Shown here: positions 50,914 to 60,287 of the stretch, one piece after another | How positions within the stretch are numbered: the first letter of the stretch is position 1 | How the letters are laid out: each line of letters begins with the position of its first letter | Origin: Nocardioides marmoriginsengisoli | Lineage (GTDB): Bacteria; Actinomycetota; Actinomycetes; Propionibacteriales; Nocardioidaceae | NCBI RefSeq assembly: GCF_003725695.1 | Contig: NZ_RJSE01000003.1 | Coordinates: forward strand, 219,127-283,126 | Direction: 5' to 3' | Length of the DNA stretch: 64,000 nucleotides | Notes under the pieces: generated by a model | Databases searched by the model: none | What the model was told of the DNA's origin: nothing | The model's input: only the letters and a program-made list of their open reading frames with translations | Made by a program: the position numbers and the translations under genes

Positions 50914-52722
50914 TCACCACTCCACCGGCAGTGCCGCGGGCGGGGTGTTCGTCGGCGGTACGGCGTACTTCTGCAACAGGTAGGACATGACCTTGCGGAA
51001 CACCGGTCCCGCGGTGCCACCACCGCTGCCGCCGTTCTTGGGCTTCTGGATCACGACGTACACGGTGAACCGCGGGTCGTCGGCCGGAGCGAACCCGGCG
51101 AAGGAGACCGCCAGCGAGCCGTCGTAGCACTTGCAGGTCTTGCCGACCTGCTGCGCCGTACCGGTCTTGCCGGCCACCCGGTAGCCGGGGATGCCCGCAC
51201 CCGGCGCCGTGCCTGCTCCCTGGGTGACGACCATCTCCATCATCTTGGCGGCCGCCGAGGCTGCCTGCGGGCTGATCACCCGGTGCCGGGTCGCGACGTC
51301 CGAGCCGACCTCGACGCCGCTCCCCGTGGTGGCCCGGCCCTTGATCAGGCTCGGCGAGATCAGCTCGCCGCCGTTCGCGACCGCGTTGATCGCCGTCGCC
51401 ATCTGCAGGGCGTTGACCGAGAGGCCCTGCCCGAAGGAGATCGTGGCCTGGGTCAGCTCGGTCCAGTCGGCCGGCTTCGGCAGCAGGCCGCGGGTCTCGC
51501 CAGCCAGGCCGATACCGGCCCGGTGACCGAGTCCGAACTTGTCCAGGTAGCCCCAGAGCTGCTCGGGCTTGAACTGGCGGGTGGCCAGCACCGTGCCGAT
51601 GTTGGAGGACTTCGCGATCACCCCGGCCAGGGTCAGCTTGATCAGCGAGTGCTCGAAGTAGTCGTTGATCACGTCGCTGCCGATCGGCAGGTTCGCCGGC
51701 ACCCGGATCCGGGTCCGCGGGGTCACCTTGCCGGCGTCGATCAGCGCGGAGGTGGTCAGGACCTTCTCCACCGAGCCCGGCTCGTAGACGTTGCTCAGCG
51801 CCCGGCTGCCCCGGTCCGCCTTGGGGGCGGCACCGGCGTCGTTGGCGTCGTAGGACGGGTAGTCGGCGAGCGCCAGGATGTCCCCGGTCTTGGTGTCGAT
51901 CGCGATCGCGGCGCCGGACTCGGCGCGGGAGTTCTGCACCGTGGTGCGCAGCACCCGCTGGGCGTAGAACTGGACGTCCCGGTCGATGGTCAGGGTGAGG
52001 TCCTTGCCGTTGACCGGCTTCACCTCGGTGTTCTCGCCGAGCGGGATCCGGTTGCCGCCGCCGACCTCGTAGCTCTCGCTGCCGTCCTTGCCGGCGAGCT
52101 GCTTCTCGAACATCATCTCCAGGCCGGCCAGCGGCTTGCCGTCGGCGCCGAGGAAGCCGAGCAGGTTCGCGCCGACGTCCTTGGCCGGGTAGAAGCGCAC
52201 CGGGTCCGGGCGGGTGTCGACGCCCTGGAAGCCGGCCTTCTTGACGGCCGCGACCGCCGCGAGCGCGGTCGCCTCCGGCACCCGGCGGGCGACGTAGGCG
52301 AAGCGCAGGTCGGGCTTGCCGGCACCGTTGCTCTTCCGCAGCGCGTCGAGCACGTCGAAGTAGTCCAGCTCCAGCCGGTTCGCGAGGATCCGGGCGATCT
52401 TCTCGGCGTTCGGCCGGGTCCGCTGCGGGTCGGCGAAGATCATCAGGCCGCTGACGCTCTCGGCCAGCGGCACCCCGTTGCGGTCGGTGATCTCGCCGCG
52501 GGTCGCGGGCAGCGGCAACTTCACCAGGCCGGCGGCGTCGGCCCGGGCGGCGTACGCCTTCGGGTCCAGGCCCTGCAGCTGGACCAACCGGACGCCGAAG
52601 ACCGAGAGCACCATCGCGATCACGATCAGACCGACCCGGAGCCGCATCTCGGGTGCTCCGCGCAGGGTGCGCGAACCGGTGGTGGCCCGGGGGCGGACGG
52701 CCGGTCGGCTGCGCTGGTTCAA
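50914..52722 (-). CDS. ftsI: Septal transpeptidase FtsI (class B PBP)
   Basis: A 602-residue class B penicillin-binding protein. One N-terminal helix (about 27-45), a pedestal domain (about 60-220), then the transpeptidase with SVEK (Ser317, Lys320), the SSN triad part in KSSNIGT and KTGTAQ. It cross-links septal peptidoglycan with FtsW. The TTG at 52722 has GGGAG about eight bases upstream. Confidence 0.95.
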   Translation of the reverse strand: MNQRSRPAVRPRATTGSRTLRGAPEMRLRVGLIVIAMVLSVFGVRLVQLQGLDPKAYAARADAAGLVKLPLPATRGEITDRNGVPLAESVSGLMIFADPQRTRPNAEKIARILANRLELDYFDVLDALRKSNGAGKPDLRFAYVARRVPEATALAAVAAVKKAGFQGVDTRPDPVRFYPAKDVGANLLGFLGADGKPLAGLEMMFEKQLAGKDGSESYEVGGGNRIPLGENTEVKPVNGKDLTLTIDRDVQFYAQRVLRTTVQNSRAESGAAIAIDTKTGDILALADYPSYDANDAGAAPKADRGSRALSNVYEPGSVEKVLTTSALIDAGKVTPRTRIRVPANLPIGSDVINDYFEHSLIKLTLAGVIAKSSNIGTVLATRQFKPEQLWGYLDKFGLGHRAGIGLAGETRGLLPKPADWTELTQATISFGQGLSVNALQMATAINAVANGGELISPSLIKGRATTGSGVEVGSDVATRHRVISPQAASAAAKMMEMVVTQGAGTAPGAGIPGYRVAGKTGTAQQVGKTCKCYDGSLAVSFAGFAPADDPRFTVYVVIQKPKNGGSGGGTAGPVFRKVMSYLLQKYAVPPTNTPPAALPVEW

Positions 52723-52733
52723 CGAGGTGCTCC

Positions 52734-53318
52734 CTATCGGGCGGTTGCTGAGTTATTCCTACCGCCGGCGGGGGTTCCGCCTGCGGAGGCGGGGCCGTCG
52801 TCCGCCTGGGTTTGTACTGAATTTCCAGCGGGTGGCGGCGGGAGCTTGATGTAGCGCGGCTTCTTGTTGAACTCCTCCGGCAGACCGGCCGGCAACGAGG
52901 TGATCCGCATCGTGTCCTCGCTGGTCGCCGGCGTCGGGATGCCGCTGATCTTGCCGGTACGCAGGTCGATGAACGCGGGCACCGGCGGCACCACCATGCC
53001 GAGCTTCCGGCCGGCCGCCGCCAGCTGCTGCGGGTCGCGCAGCCGGGCGACCTCCATCTCCAGCGCCTGCCGCTTGGCGGCCAGTGCGTCGGCGCGCTGC
53101 TGCAGCGAGGTGGCGTAGAACGACGCCTGCTGCATGTGGGTGTTGAACATCAGCAGGCCGACCACGCCGGCACCGAGCAGCAGGGCGACCAGGACCGCGA
53201 ACGGTGCCCGCGGGGCGCGGACCGTCCGGGTCGGGACCAGAGCGAGCCGGGCCCGTTCGATCGCCGACGGCGCCTGCCGGGGGACGCGGACGCGACCGGG
53301 GTTGACGAGACTGCTCAT
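52734..53318 (-). CDS. FtsL-like divisome membrane protein
   Basis: A 194-residue bitopic protein: basic cytoplasmic N-terminus (1-38), one helix ([19 protein letters not shown], about 40-58), then a coiled coil with [23 protein letters not shown] and a [10 protein letters not shown] motif seen in FtsL/FtsB-like proteins, and a Pro/Ala-rich C-terminus. The location between rsmH and ftsI is that of ftsL. Sequence is too variable for a firm name. Start overlaps rsmH stop (ATGA). Confidence 0.8.
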   Translation of the reverse strand: MSSLVNPGRVRVPRQAPSAIERARLALVPTRTVRAPRAPFAVLVALLLGAGVVGLLMFNTHMQQASFYATSLQQRADALAAKRQALEMEVARLRDPQQLAAAGRKLGMVVPPVPAFIDLRTGKISGIPTPATSEDTMRITSLPAGLPEEFNKKPRYIKLPPPPAGNSVQTQADDGPASAGGTPAGGRNNSATAR

Positions 53319-54268
53319 GCCGCTGCCCTCACTCGTTCCACGGCGCGGAGCCGCACCGACGCGGCCCGCGAGTTCTCGGCGATCTCGGCCTCGGTGACCT
53401 TCTCGGCACCGCGGGTGATCAGGCGCAGCTCCGGCTGGAACTCCTCCGGGACGACGGGCAGGTCCACCGGCGCCTTCGAGCGGGTCCGGTCGACGAAGGT
53501 CTCCTTGACCATCCGGTCCTCCAGGGAGTGGTAGCTCATCACCACGACCCGGCCGCCGACGGCGATCGAGTCGAGCGCCGCCGGGATCGCCCGGCGCAGC
53601 ACGCCGAGCTCGTCGTTGACCTCGATCCGCAGCGCCTGGAAGGTGCGCTTGGCCGGGTGCCCGCCGGTACGCCGCGCCGGCGCCGGGATGGTGTCGTAGA
53701 GCAGCTCGACGAGCCGGCCCGAGGAGGAGAACGGTTCCGTCTCCCGCTCCCGTACGACGGCCCGGGCGATCTGGCGCGCGAACTTCTCCTCGCCGTACGA
53801 CTTCAGGATCCGGGCCAGGTCGGCGCCGCTGTAGGTGTTGAGCACGTCGGCAGCGGTGAGTCCGGTGGTGTCGTTCATCCGCATGTCCAGCGGGGCGTCC
53901 TCCGCGTAGGCGAAGCCGCGCTCGCGGACGTCGAGCTGCATCGAGGAGACGCCGAGGTCGAAGAGGATGCCCTGCACCGGGCCCATCCCGAGCCGTTCCA
54001 GGACGTCGGGGATCTCGTCGTACACGGCGTGCACCAGGGTGGTACGGCCGGCGAACGGCTCCAGGCGCTTCCCGGCCAGCTCGAGGGCGTGCACGTCGCG
54101 GTCGATGCCGAGGACGTGCGCGTTCGGGCAGCGGGTCAGGACCGCCTCGGTGTGGCCGCCGAGGCCGAGGGTGGCGTCGATCAGGACGCTGCCGGGCTCG
54201 GCCAGGGCCGGAGCCACCAGGGCGACGACCCGGTCGAGCAGGACCGGGACGTGGAGGGGGGCGCTCAT
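53315..54268 (-). CDS. rsmH: 16S rRNA m4C1402 methyltransferase
   Basis: A 317-residue SAM-dependent methyltransferase (MraW). SAM site [15 protein letters not shown], then [22 protein letters not shown] and [13 protein letters not shown] are family blocks. It methylates N4 of C1402 in the ribosomal P site. Follows a small membrane-protein gene by seven bases. Confidence 0.96.
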   Translation of the reverse strand: MSAPLHVPVLLDRVVALVAPALAEPGSVLIDATLGLGGHTEAVLTRCPNAHVLGIDRDVHALELAGKRLEPFAGRTTLVHAVYDEIPDVLERLGMGPVQGILFDLGVSSMQLDVRERGFAYAEDAPLDMRMNDTTGLTAADVLNTYSGADLARILKSYGEEKFARQIARAVVRERETEPFSSSGRLVELLYDTIPAPARRTGGHPAKRTFQALRIEVNDELGVLRRAIPAALDSIAVGGRVVVMSYHSLEDRMVKETFVDRTRSKAPVDLPVVPEEFQPELRLITRGAEKVTEAEIAENSRAASVRLRAVERVRAAA

Positions 54269-54275
54269 CGGGGCT

Positions 54276-54419
54276 CTACTTCCCGAGTCCGACGAGCAGC
54301 GTGAAGGTCAGCGCGAGTCCGATGCTGACGGCCGCCGAGAACGCCATCACGGCGAGCCCGTCGCGTACGTCGTGGCGCACGCGTCGAGCCGGTGTGACCG
54401 ACTCGCGTACAACCTGCAT
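54276..54419 (-). CDS. 47-residue small membrane protein between mraZ and rsmH
   Basis: An open frame too short for most gene finders. It begins [16 protein letters not shown], has a basic N-terminal half and a single hydrophobic helix (about residues 24-45: [21 protein letters not shown]) and ends LGK, TAG. AGGGG lies eight bases before the ATG, it stops seven bases before rsmH, and base use fits coding sequence. It sits where a small FtsL/FtsB-like partner could be, but it is unrecognised. Confidence 0.68.
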   Translation of the reverse strand: MQVVRESVTPARRVRHDVRDGLAVMAFSAAVSIGLALTFTLLVGLGK

Positions 54420-54448
54420 GGCTCGACCCCTGGTGTGGTTGGTGACGG

Positions 54449-54573
54449 GTGGTGATCGCCTGACCAGGTTCGGGTCCGCTCACCGCTCGGGAAGCGGCCT
54501 TCTGTCACCGGGGAAGGTGCGACAGACGGCACGTGAGAAGGAGCGGACACGAACCTCGTCCTGCGATCACCGT
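54449..54573 (-). ncRNA. Structured RNA element upstream of the rsmH gene
   Basis: On either strand the bases fold into a multibranch structure. Outer stem GGTGATCGC (54451-54459) with GCGATCACC (54563-54571), perfect. Inner stem 54466-54481 with 54541-54556, 15 of 16 paired. Within it are hairpin CCGCT/AGCGG (54483-54497) and hairpin TCTGTCACC (54501-54509) with 54516-54526, which has a two-base bulge. It fills the 182-base mraZ-rsmH spacer. An actinobacterial 'mraW RNA motif' is known at this place; I cannot confirm that this is a member. Confidence 0.7.
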
Positions 54574-54601
54574 TGTTGACTTGTGCGGGTGCTGCCCCGG
54601 A

Positions 54602-55030
54602 CTAGAAGCCCGGGAAGATCTCTTCCGAGACGTCCGAGAACGCCTGCTCCTGCGCGGCCGTGTAGTCGGCCCAGGCCTGCGGTTCCCAGATCTCGATCCG
54701 GTTGTAGATGCCGATCACGACGCAGTCCTTCTCGAGCCCGGCGTACGCCCGCAGCTCGGGAGTGACCGTGAACCGGCCCTGCTTGTCCGGGGTCTGCTCC
54801 GAGGCGAGCGCGAACAGCATCCGGCCATAGCCGCGGAGCCGGGCGTCGGTCTGCGACGCGTTCTGGAACTTCTCGGCGAACACGTCGAAGTCGGCCTTGG
54901 TGCGCATGTCGATCGAGCGCTCCTGACCTCGGGTGATCACCAGCCCGTCCCCCATCGCCTCTCGGAATTTCGCGGGGAGGAAGAGCCGCCCTTTGTCATC
55001 GAGCTTCGGGGTGAAGGTGCCGGAGAACAT
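54602..55030 (-). CDS. mraZ: Transcriptional regulator MraZ
   Basis: A 142-residue protein with two AbrB-like (SpoVT) halves: FSGTFTPKLDDKGRLFLPAKFRE and FALASEQTPDKQGRFTVTPELR. MraZ forms a ring that binds tandem repeats in its own promoter and represses the dcw operon. Four such repeats lie just upstream at exact 10-base spacing. First gene of the cluster that runs to wag31. Confidence 0.97.
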   Translation of the reverse strand: MFSGTFTPKLDDKGRLFLPAKFREAMGDGLVITRGQERSIDMRTKADFDVFAEKFQNASQTDARLRGYGRMLFALASEQTPDKQGRFTVTPELRAYAGLEKDCVVIGIYNRIEIWEPQAWADYTAAQEQAFSDVSEEIFPGF

Positions 55031-55053
55031 CGCGCCACCTCATCCCTCTCTTC

Positions 55054-55095
55054 CTCCACTTTCCCCCACCATACTCCACATTGCTCCACCGTCAA
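55054..55095 (-). promoter_or_regulatory. MraZ-box array and dcw promoter
   Basis: Read on the minus strand, GTGGAG, GTGGAG, GTGGGG, GTGGAG begin every 10 bases (plus-strand CTCCAC/CCCCAC at 55084, 55074, 55064, 55054). A -35 TTGACG (55090-55095) and -10 TATGGT (55068-55073), 16 bases apart, overlap the boxes, so MraZ binding would block RNA polymerase. Confidence 0.88.
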
Positions 55096-55219
55096 CCACA
55101 TCTGCTCCCTTTCTCACCCCTTGTGGCCACGGATTCGCCCGGACCGCTTTTCGGTCACGGATCCGTGGCGGTTTCGCCGACGGCGGGACCGGCTACGACC
55201 GATGAGGTTGACTAGGGGC

Positions 55220-56206
55220 ATGGAGGCTTGGGAGACGGAGATCGGGCGCGGGGTACCCGCCAACGGCCTGGACGCGCTGCGGTCGGTGACCGACCGGGTG
55301 CAGGCCAACATCGAGAAGGTGATCGAGGGGAAGCCCGAGGTCGCACGGACCGCGCTGGTGGTCCTCCTCGCCGAGGGGCACCTGCTGATCGAGGACGTCC
55401 CCGGCGTCGGCAAGACGATGCTGAGCAAGGCGCTGGCCCGGTCGATCGACCTGACCGTCCGCCGGATCCAGTTCACTCCGGACCTGCTGCCCTCGGACGT
55501 GACCGGGGTGTCGATCTTCAACCAGGACACCCGGGAGTTCGAGTTCCGTCCCGGCGGCATCTTCGCCAACATCGTGATCGGCGACGAGATCAACCGGGCC
55601 TCCCCCAAGACCCAGGCGGCGATGCTCGAGTGCATGGAGGAAGGGCAGGTGACCGTCGACAACCAGACGTTCCTGCTCGACGCCCCGTTCATGGTGGTCG
55701 CCACCCAGAACCCGCTCGAGATGGAGGGCACCTACGCCCTCCCCGAGGCGCAGCGGGACCGGTTCCTGGCCCGGGTCTCGATGGGCTACCCGGTGATGGC
55801 CGCGGAGATCGCGATGCTGTCCGCCCGGGAGACGACCAGCCCGATCGACGAGCTCGAGCCGGTCACCGACGCCGCCGAGATCCGCAAGCTGATCTCGATC
55901 GTCGGCGGCGTGCACGTCGCCGCCTCGGTGCAGCGCTACACGGTCGCCCTGATCACCGCGACCCGGACCTCCCCCGACCTCCGGCTGGGAGCGTCGCCAC
56001 GCGCCACCCTGCACCTGGTCCGCGCCGCCAAGGCCGCCGCCGCGATGGCCGGCCGGGACTACGTCGTCCCGGACGACATCGCCACCCTGGCGCCCGCGGT
56101 GCTCGCCCACCGGCTGCTCCCGACCGTCGAGGCCTCGATGAGCGGACGAGGGCCGGCCGAGATCCTCAGCGGCATCCTGGCCGCGGTCGCGGTCCCCGAC
56201 CAGTAG
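55220..56206 (+). CDS. MoxR family AAA+ ATPase
   Basis: A 328-residue MoxR ATPase. Walker A DVPGVGKTML, Walker B VIGDEINRASPKTQ, sensor VATQNPLEMEGTYALPEAQRDRF. It likely acts as a chaperone with the DUF58 and transglutaminase proteins encoded next. ATG at 55220 has a TTGACT six bases upstream and poor ribosome site, so may be leaderless; an in-frame ATG at 55202 is the alternative. Divergent from mraZ. Confidence 0.93.
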   Translation: MEAWETEIGRGVPANGLDALRSVTDRVQANIEKVIEGKPEVARTALVVLLAEGHLLIEDVPGVGKTMLSKALARSIDLTVRRIQFTPDLLPSDVTGVSIFNQDTREFEFRPGGIFANIVIGDEINRASPKTQAAMLECMEEGQVTVDNQTFLLDAPFMVVATQNPLEMEGTYALPEAQRDRFLARVSMGYPVMAAEIAMLSARETTSPIDELEPVTDAAEIRKLISIVGGVHVAASVQRYTVALITATRTSPDLRLGASPRATLHLVRAAKAAAAMAGRDYVVPDDIATLAPAVLAHRLLPTVEASMSGRGPAEILSGILAAVAVPDQ

Positions 56207-56211
56207 ACGCC

Positions 56212-57486
56212 GTGGACGGGTTCCGCACGGGCCTGCGCGCCCTGACCACCCGCGGTCGTGCCTTCATCGCCGGCGGGGTCACCGCCGTGGTCTGCGGCCT
56301 GGTCCTCGGCGAACGCGACATCGTCAGGATCGGCGCCCTGATCGGGCTGCTACCGCTGCTCACCGTCGCCTTCGTGGCCCGGACGGGACAGCACCTGAGC
56401 CTGAACCGCTCGCTCTCCCCCACCCAGGTGGAGGTCGACCAGACCGCGACGGTGCGCCTGGACCTGACCAACCACGGTGCCCGCACCGGGCTGCTGCTGG
56501 TCGAGGACCAGGTGCCGTGGGCGCTCGGGCACCGGCCGCGGTTCGTGGTCGACGCGATCCCCTACGGCTGGCACCGCGAGGTCGAGTTCCCGGTCCGGGC
56601 CGAGGTCCGCGGCACCTACGACATCGGTCCGGTGCAGCTGCGGGTCGCGGACCCGTTCGGGATGCTCTCGCTGCACCGCAGCTTCACCCAGGTCTCGACG
56701 CTGGTGGTCGTGCCGGCGGCCGAGCCGCTCCCCTCGATCCGGCTCTCCGGCGCCTGGACCGGGAGCGGTGAGAACCGTCCCCGGCCGTTCTCCTCCGGAG
56801 GCACCGCGGACGTGACCGTCCGCGAGTACCGGATTGGCGACGACCTCCGCCGGGTGCACTGGCGCAGCACCGCGCGGACCGGCGAGCTGATGGTCCGCCG
56901 CGAGGAGCAGCCCTGGCAGTCCCGCTGCACCCTGTTCGTCGACAACCGCGGTGTGGCCCACCGGGGCAGCGGGCCGGACTCGTCGCTGGAGCGCGCGATC
57001 ACCGCCATCGCCTCGATCGCGGTGCACCTGGCCCACTCCGGCTTCCAGGTCCGGCTGATCAGTGCCGACGGCGAGGCCGACCTCGACGAGTTCCGCGAGC
57101 ACGGCTGGCACGACAGCGACGCGGTGGCCCAGGTGCGACCGGTGCTGGAACGCCTGGCCGCGCTACCGACCACCGGAGCCGTGCAGCTGCCGGACTCCTG
57201 GGTCACCGAGACCGGGTCGACCGGCTTGTTCATCGGCGTCTTCGGAGCACTCAGCCAGCACGACCGGGCACTGCTCGGCCGACTGCAGAACCACGGAGCC
57301 GCCTCCTACGCGATGGCACTGGACGTGGAGACCTGGGCAGCCCGGACCCGCGACCCGGCCGAGCCCGCCGGACCGGCCGCCCCGGCGACGTCGAGCACGT
57401 CGTGGTTGCAGCACCACGGCTGGAAGGCCACCGACCTGACCCGGTCCGGCTCGCTGCCGGTCGCCTGGCAGGAGCTCGGCCGATGA
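56212..57486 (+). CDS. DUF58 domain protein
   Basis: A 424-residue protein: two close membrane helices (about 15-55), a beta-rich region, then the DUF58 domain with the signature SSGGTADVTVREYRIGDDLRRVHWRSTAR and a von Willebrand A-like end (CTLFVDNRG). It usually pairs with MoxR. GTG at 56212 follows the moxR stop by five bases; overlaps the next gene by ATGA. Confidence 0.92.
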   Translation: MDGFRTGLRALTTRGRAFIAGGVTAVVCGLVLGERDIVRIGALIGLLPLLTVAFVARTGQHLSLNRSLSPTQVEVDQTATVRLDLTNHGARTGLLLVEDQVPWALGHRPRFVVDAIPYGWHREVEFPVRAEVRGTYDIGPVQLRVADPFGMLSLHRSFTQVSTLVVVPAAEPLPSIRLSGAWTGSGENRPRPFSSGGTADVTVREYRIGDDLRRVHWRSTARTGELMVRREEQPWQSRCTLFVDNRGVAHRGSGPDSSLERAITAIASIAVHLAHSGFQVRLISADGEADLDEFREHGWHDSDAVAQVRPVLERLAALPTTGAVQLPDSWVTETGSTGLFIGVFGALSQHDRALLGRLQNHGAASYAMALDVETWAARTRDPAEPAGPAAPATSSTSWLQHHGWKATDLTRSGSLPVAWQELGR

Positions 57487-59795
57487 GGCAGCGGATCGGG
57501 TCCCGCTTCGCCGTGGCCGCGGTCGCCGCGGCGATGGCCTGGGTGGCCGTCTGGTCCTGGAGCGGTCTGGTCGAGCAGCCGTCGCGGTTCGTCTGGCCGG
57601 CGCTCTTCGGCGCGGTGCTGGTGGTGCTCGTCGGTGCCGGCATCCGGAGCACCCGGGCACCGTGGCCGGTCGCCCTGCTCGCCCAGGTGGTCGTCCTCGG
57701 CACCTGGCTCCAGCACCGCCAAGGGACCGAGTCCCGGTTCGGCGGCTGGGTGCCGACACCGGACGGCATCAGCGGGCTGCTCGACCAGGTGCAGTCCGGG
57801 GCCTCCCAGGTCAACCGCTACACCGCGCCGGTCGACGTCAGCCGCACGGACGCGCCGGTCTACCTGCTGGCGGTGGCGGTGCTGCTGATCCTCGGTGTCG
57901 ACCTGATCGCGGCCGGCCTGCGCCGGGCACCCTGGTCCGGACTGCCGGTGATCGTCGCGCTGACCGTGCCGATCAGCGTTCTCGACAACGGGTTGCCCGC
58001 CCTGGTCTTCCTGCTCGTCGGCGTCCTGTTCGCACTGCTGCTCGCCACCGCCGAGACCGATCGGGTACTGGCCTGGGGTCAGGACCTCGACGCGGACCGG
58101 CGTGCCGACACCCCGGACGCCCGTCCCGGCCGGACCTCGATCACCGTGGCGGCGCTGCGGATCGCGATGGTCACCGCCGTCGGCGCACTGGTCCTGCCGA
58201 TCCTGGTGCCGGTCGGCTCCGGGGTGCTCGGCGGCGACAAGGACGACGGCGGCGGGGGCGGCAGCAACGGGAACTCAGTGGTGCTGAGCAACCCGCTGGT
58301 CGACCTGCGCCGCGACCTGGTCAGGAACGACCACCTGCCGCTCCTCGACGTCCGCACCGATGCTCCCGACCCGTCGTACCTGCGGACCAGCGTGCTGGAC
58401 CGGTTCACCGGAAAGGCGTGGCAGCCGGCGAGCCGCGACCTCAGCGCCTCCCGACGGGCGGCCGGCGAGCTGCCCGCGCCGCCCGGAGTGGCGGCCGTCG
58501 CGCGGCCCTCCTACGAGTGGACCCTGAACACCACGCCCCGGTTCAAGACCAGCTGGTTGCCGACGCCGTACGTGACCGAGGCGATCACCATCGACACCGG
58601 CGAGTGGCGCTACAGCCCGAACACGATGGACGTCGCCAGCGCCGAGACCAAGCCGCCCGCCGGAGTCGGGTACGACCTGACCGCCACCCCGCTGACGTAC
58701 GACGCCACCCAGCTCAACAGCGCTCCGCGGGCCCCGCTCGACATCCAGGAGCCGATGACCCGCGTTCCCGAGCTGCTCGATTCGATCACCGAGATCGCCA
58801 AGGACGTCACCGCCACCGGGGACACCGACTACGCCAAGGCCGTCCTCCTCCAGGACTGGTTCCGCAGCACCGGCGGCTTCGAGTACTCGCTGGCGACGGG
58901 ATCCGGCGCCGGGATGCGCCAGCTCGAGCGGTTCATCACCACCGAGAAGTCCGGGTACTGCGAGCAGTTCGCCGCTGCAATGGCCGTGATGGCGCGGGCG
59001 CTGGACATCCCCGCCCGGGTGGTGGTCGGCTTCCTCAACCCCAGCGTCAGGTTCACCGGCGGCAAGACCTACCGGTACACGACCGACGACCTGCATGCCT
59101 GGCCCGAGATCTACTTCTCCGGTGCCGGCTGGGTCCGCTTCGAGCCGACGCCCTCGTCCCGCACCGGTACGGCGCCGTCGTGGACCTCCGACCAGATCGA
59201 GGCACCCGACCCGAGCCGGCCGACCGCGACCCCGACGACGGCGCTGCCGGTACCGAGCGCACAGCCGAAGCCGGTCGAGGAGACCACCACGGTCGCCGAC
59301 GAGGGTTCCTGGTCGCCGTGGCCGCTGGTCCTGGTCGCCCTGCTGATCGCCGTCCCGTTCGTGATCGCGACACCGGCCCTGCTTCGGCGGGCGCAGCGAC
59401 GTCGCCGGCTCGCTCCGAGTACGGAGACCCGCAACACCGTGCTGGCCGCCTGGGCCGAGCTCCGTGCCACTGCGATCGACCTGAAGCTGCCCTGGCCCGA
59501 CGGACGCTCGGTGCGCGTGGTCGTCGCGTGGCTGCTCGGCCGGACCACGGCGCAGCGTGCGGACGTCGTCGGGCTGGAGCAGCTCGCGGCCCTGGTCGAG
59601 CGCGCCCGCTACAGCCGGGAGTTCGCCCTGGACGAGGCGGAGCGTGCGGCGGCGCTCGCGACCGTCACGATCTGGTCGGGGCTGCTCACCGAGTCGGTCC
59701 CGCGCCGACGGGCACGGTTCGCGAAGGTGCTGCCGCGCTCGGTGCTGGACCGCTCGCGGGTCGCGGACGAGCCGGTCCGCGAACTGGTCGGCTAG
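57483..59795 (+). CDS. Transglutaminase-like membrane protein (TgpA type)
   Basis: A 770-residue protein with N-terminal helices (to about 250), an extracytoplasmic domain containing a transglutaminase/cysteine-protease fold (Cys in EKSGYCEQFAAAMAVMARALDIPARVVVGF, His in DDLHAWPEIYF), a Pro/Thr-rich stretch, one more helix (LVLVALLIAVPFVIATPALL, about 625-645) and a cytoplasmic C-terminal DUF4129-like tail. Third gene of moxR-DUF58-transglutaminase. Substrate not known; a surface protein or wall role is likely. Confidence 0.92.
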   Translation: MRQRIGSRFAVAAVAAAMAWVAVWSWSGLVEQPSRFVWPALFGAVLVVLVGAGIRSTRAPWPVALLAQVVVLGTWLQHRQGTESRFGGWVPTPDGISGLLDQVQSGASQVNRYTAPVDVSRTDAPVYLLAVAVLLILGVDLIAAGLRRAPWSGLPVIVALTVPISVLDNGLPALVFLLVGVLFALLLATAETDRVLAWGQDLDADRRADTPDARPGRTSITVAALRIAMVTAVGALVLPILVPVGSGVLGGDKDDGGGGGSNGNSVVLSNPLVDLRRDLVRNDHLPLLDVRTDAPDPSYLRTSVLDRFTGKAWQPASRDLSASRRAAGELPAPPGVAAVARPSYEWTLNTTPRFKTSWLPTPYVTEAITIDTGEWRYSPNTMDVASAETKPPAGVGYDLTATPLTYDATQLNSAPRAPLDIQEPMTRVPELLDSITEIAKDVTATGDTDYAKAVLLQDWFRSTGGFEYSLATGSGAGMRQLERFITTEKSGYCEQFAAAMAVMARALDIPARVVVGFLNPSVRFTGGKTYRYTTDDLHAWPEIYFSGAGWVRFEPTPSSRTGTAPSWTSDQIEAPDPSRPTATPTTALPVPSAQPKPVEETTTVADEGSWSPWPLVLVALLIAVPFVIATPALLRRAQRRRRLAPSTETRNTVLAAWAELRATAIDLKLPWPDGRSVRVVVAWLLGRTTAQRADVVGLEQLAALVERARYSREFALDEAERAAALATVTIWSGLLTESVPRRRARFAKVLPRSVLDRSRVADEPVRELVG

Positions 59796-59810
59796 ACGCC
59801 GGGGAGCCTC

Positions 59811-60287
59811 TTAGAAGCCCTGGTCCCGGCGGTGCTGCCAGCGCTGTTCCATCCGCTGCATGAACGTGCCCTGCTTGCGCTGGCGCGGGGCTCGCTGCGG
59901 GCGCTGCCGCTTCGGCTTGGAAGCGCGGCCGCCGTCGATCACCTCGAAGCGGTGCGGGTGGTCGTCGAAGTCGAAGAGCGCGTCCGGGGACGGCCGCTCC
60001 TCGGGGACCTTGTGACCGCGCCAGGCGGCGAGGCCGACCATGGCGGCAGCGAGCATCACCAGGAACGCCAGCACGCCGAGGGCGGTGCCGACGGCTCCCC
60101 CGGTCATCGCCGCACCGATCAGCAGGGCCATCCCGGCCAGCAGGACGACACCGGCGATCAGGGTGCGCATCCGGGCGACGTGACGCAGCGTCCGACCCTG
60201 AAGCGCGGAGACGAACTTCGGGTCCTCCGCGGCGAGGGCTCGCTCCATCTGCTCAAGCAGGCGAAGCTCCTCTTCCGACAGTGGCAC
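59811..60287 (-). CDS. DUF3040 membrane protein
   Basis: A 158-residue actinobacterial protein. MPLSEEELRLLEQMERALAAEDPKF is the DUF3040 hallmark; two helices (about 42-63 and 68-90) follow and the tail is highly basic (KPKRQRPQRAPRQRKQG). GTG start at 60287 has GGAGGA seven bases upstream. A TAGACT -10-like sequence lies in the 133-base spacer behind dinB. Commonly found beside dcw genes or dinB; function unknown. Confidence 0.88.
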   Translation of the reverse strand: MPLSEEELRLLEQMERALAAEDPKFVSALQGRTLRHVARMRTLIAGVVLLAGMALLIGAAMTGGAVGTALGVLAFLVMLAAAMVGLAAWRGHKVPEERPSPDALFDFDDHPHRFEVIDGGRASKPKRQRPQRAPRQRKQGTFMQRMEQRWQHRRDQGF

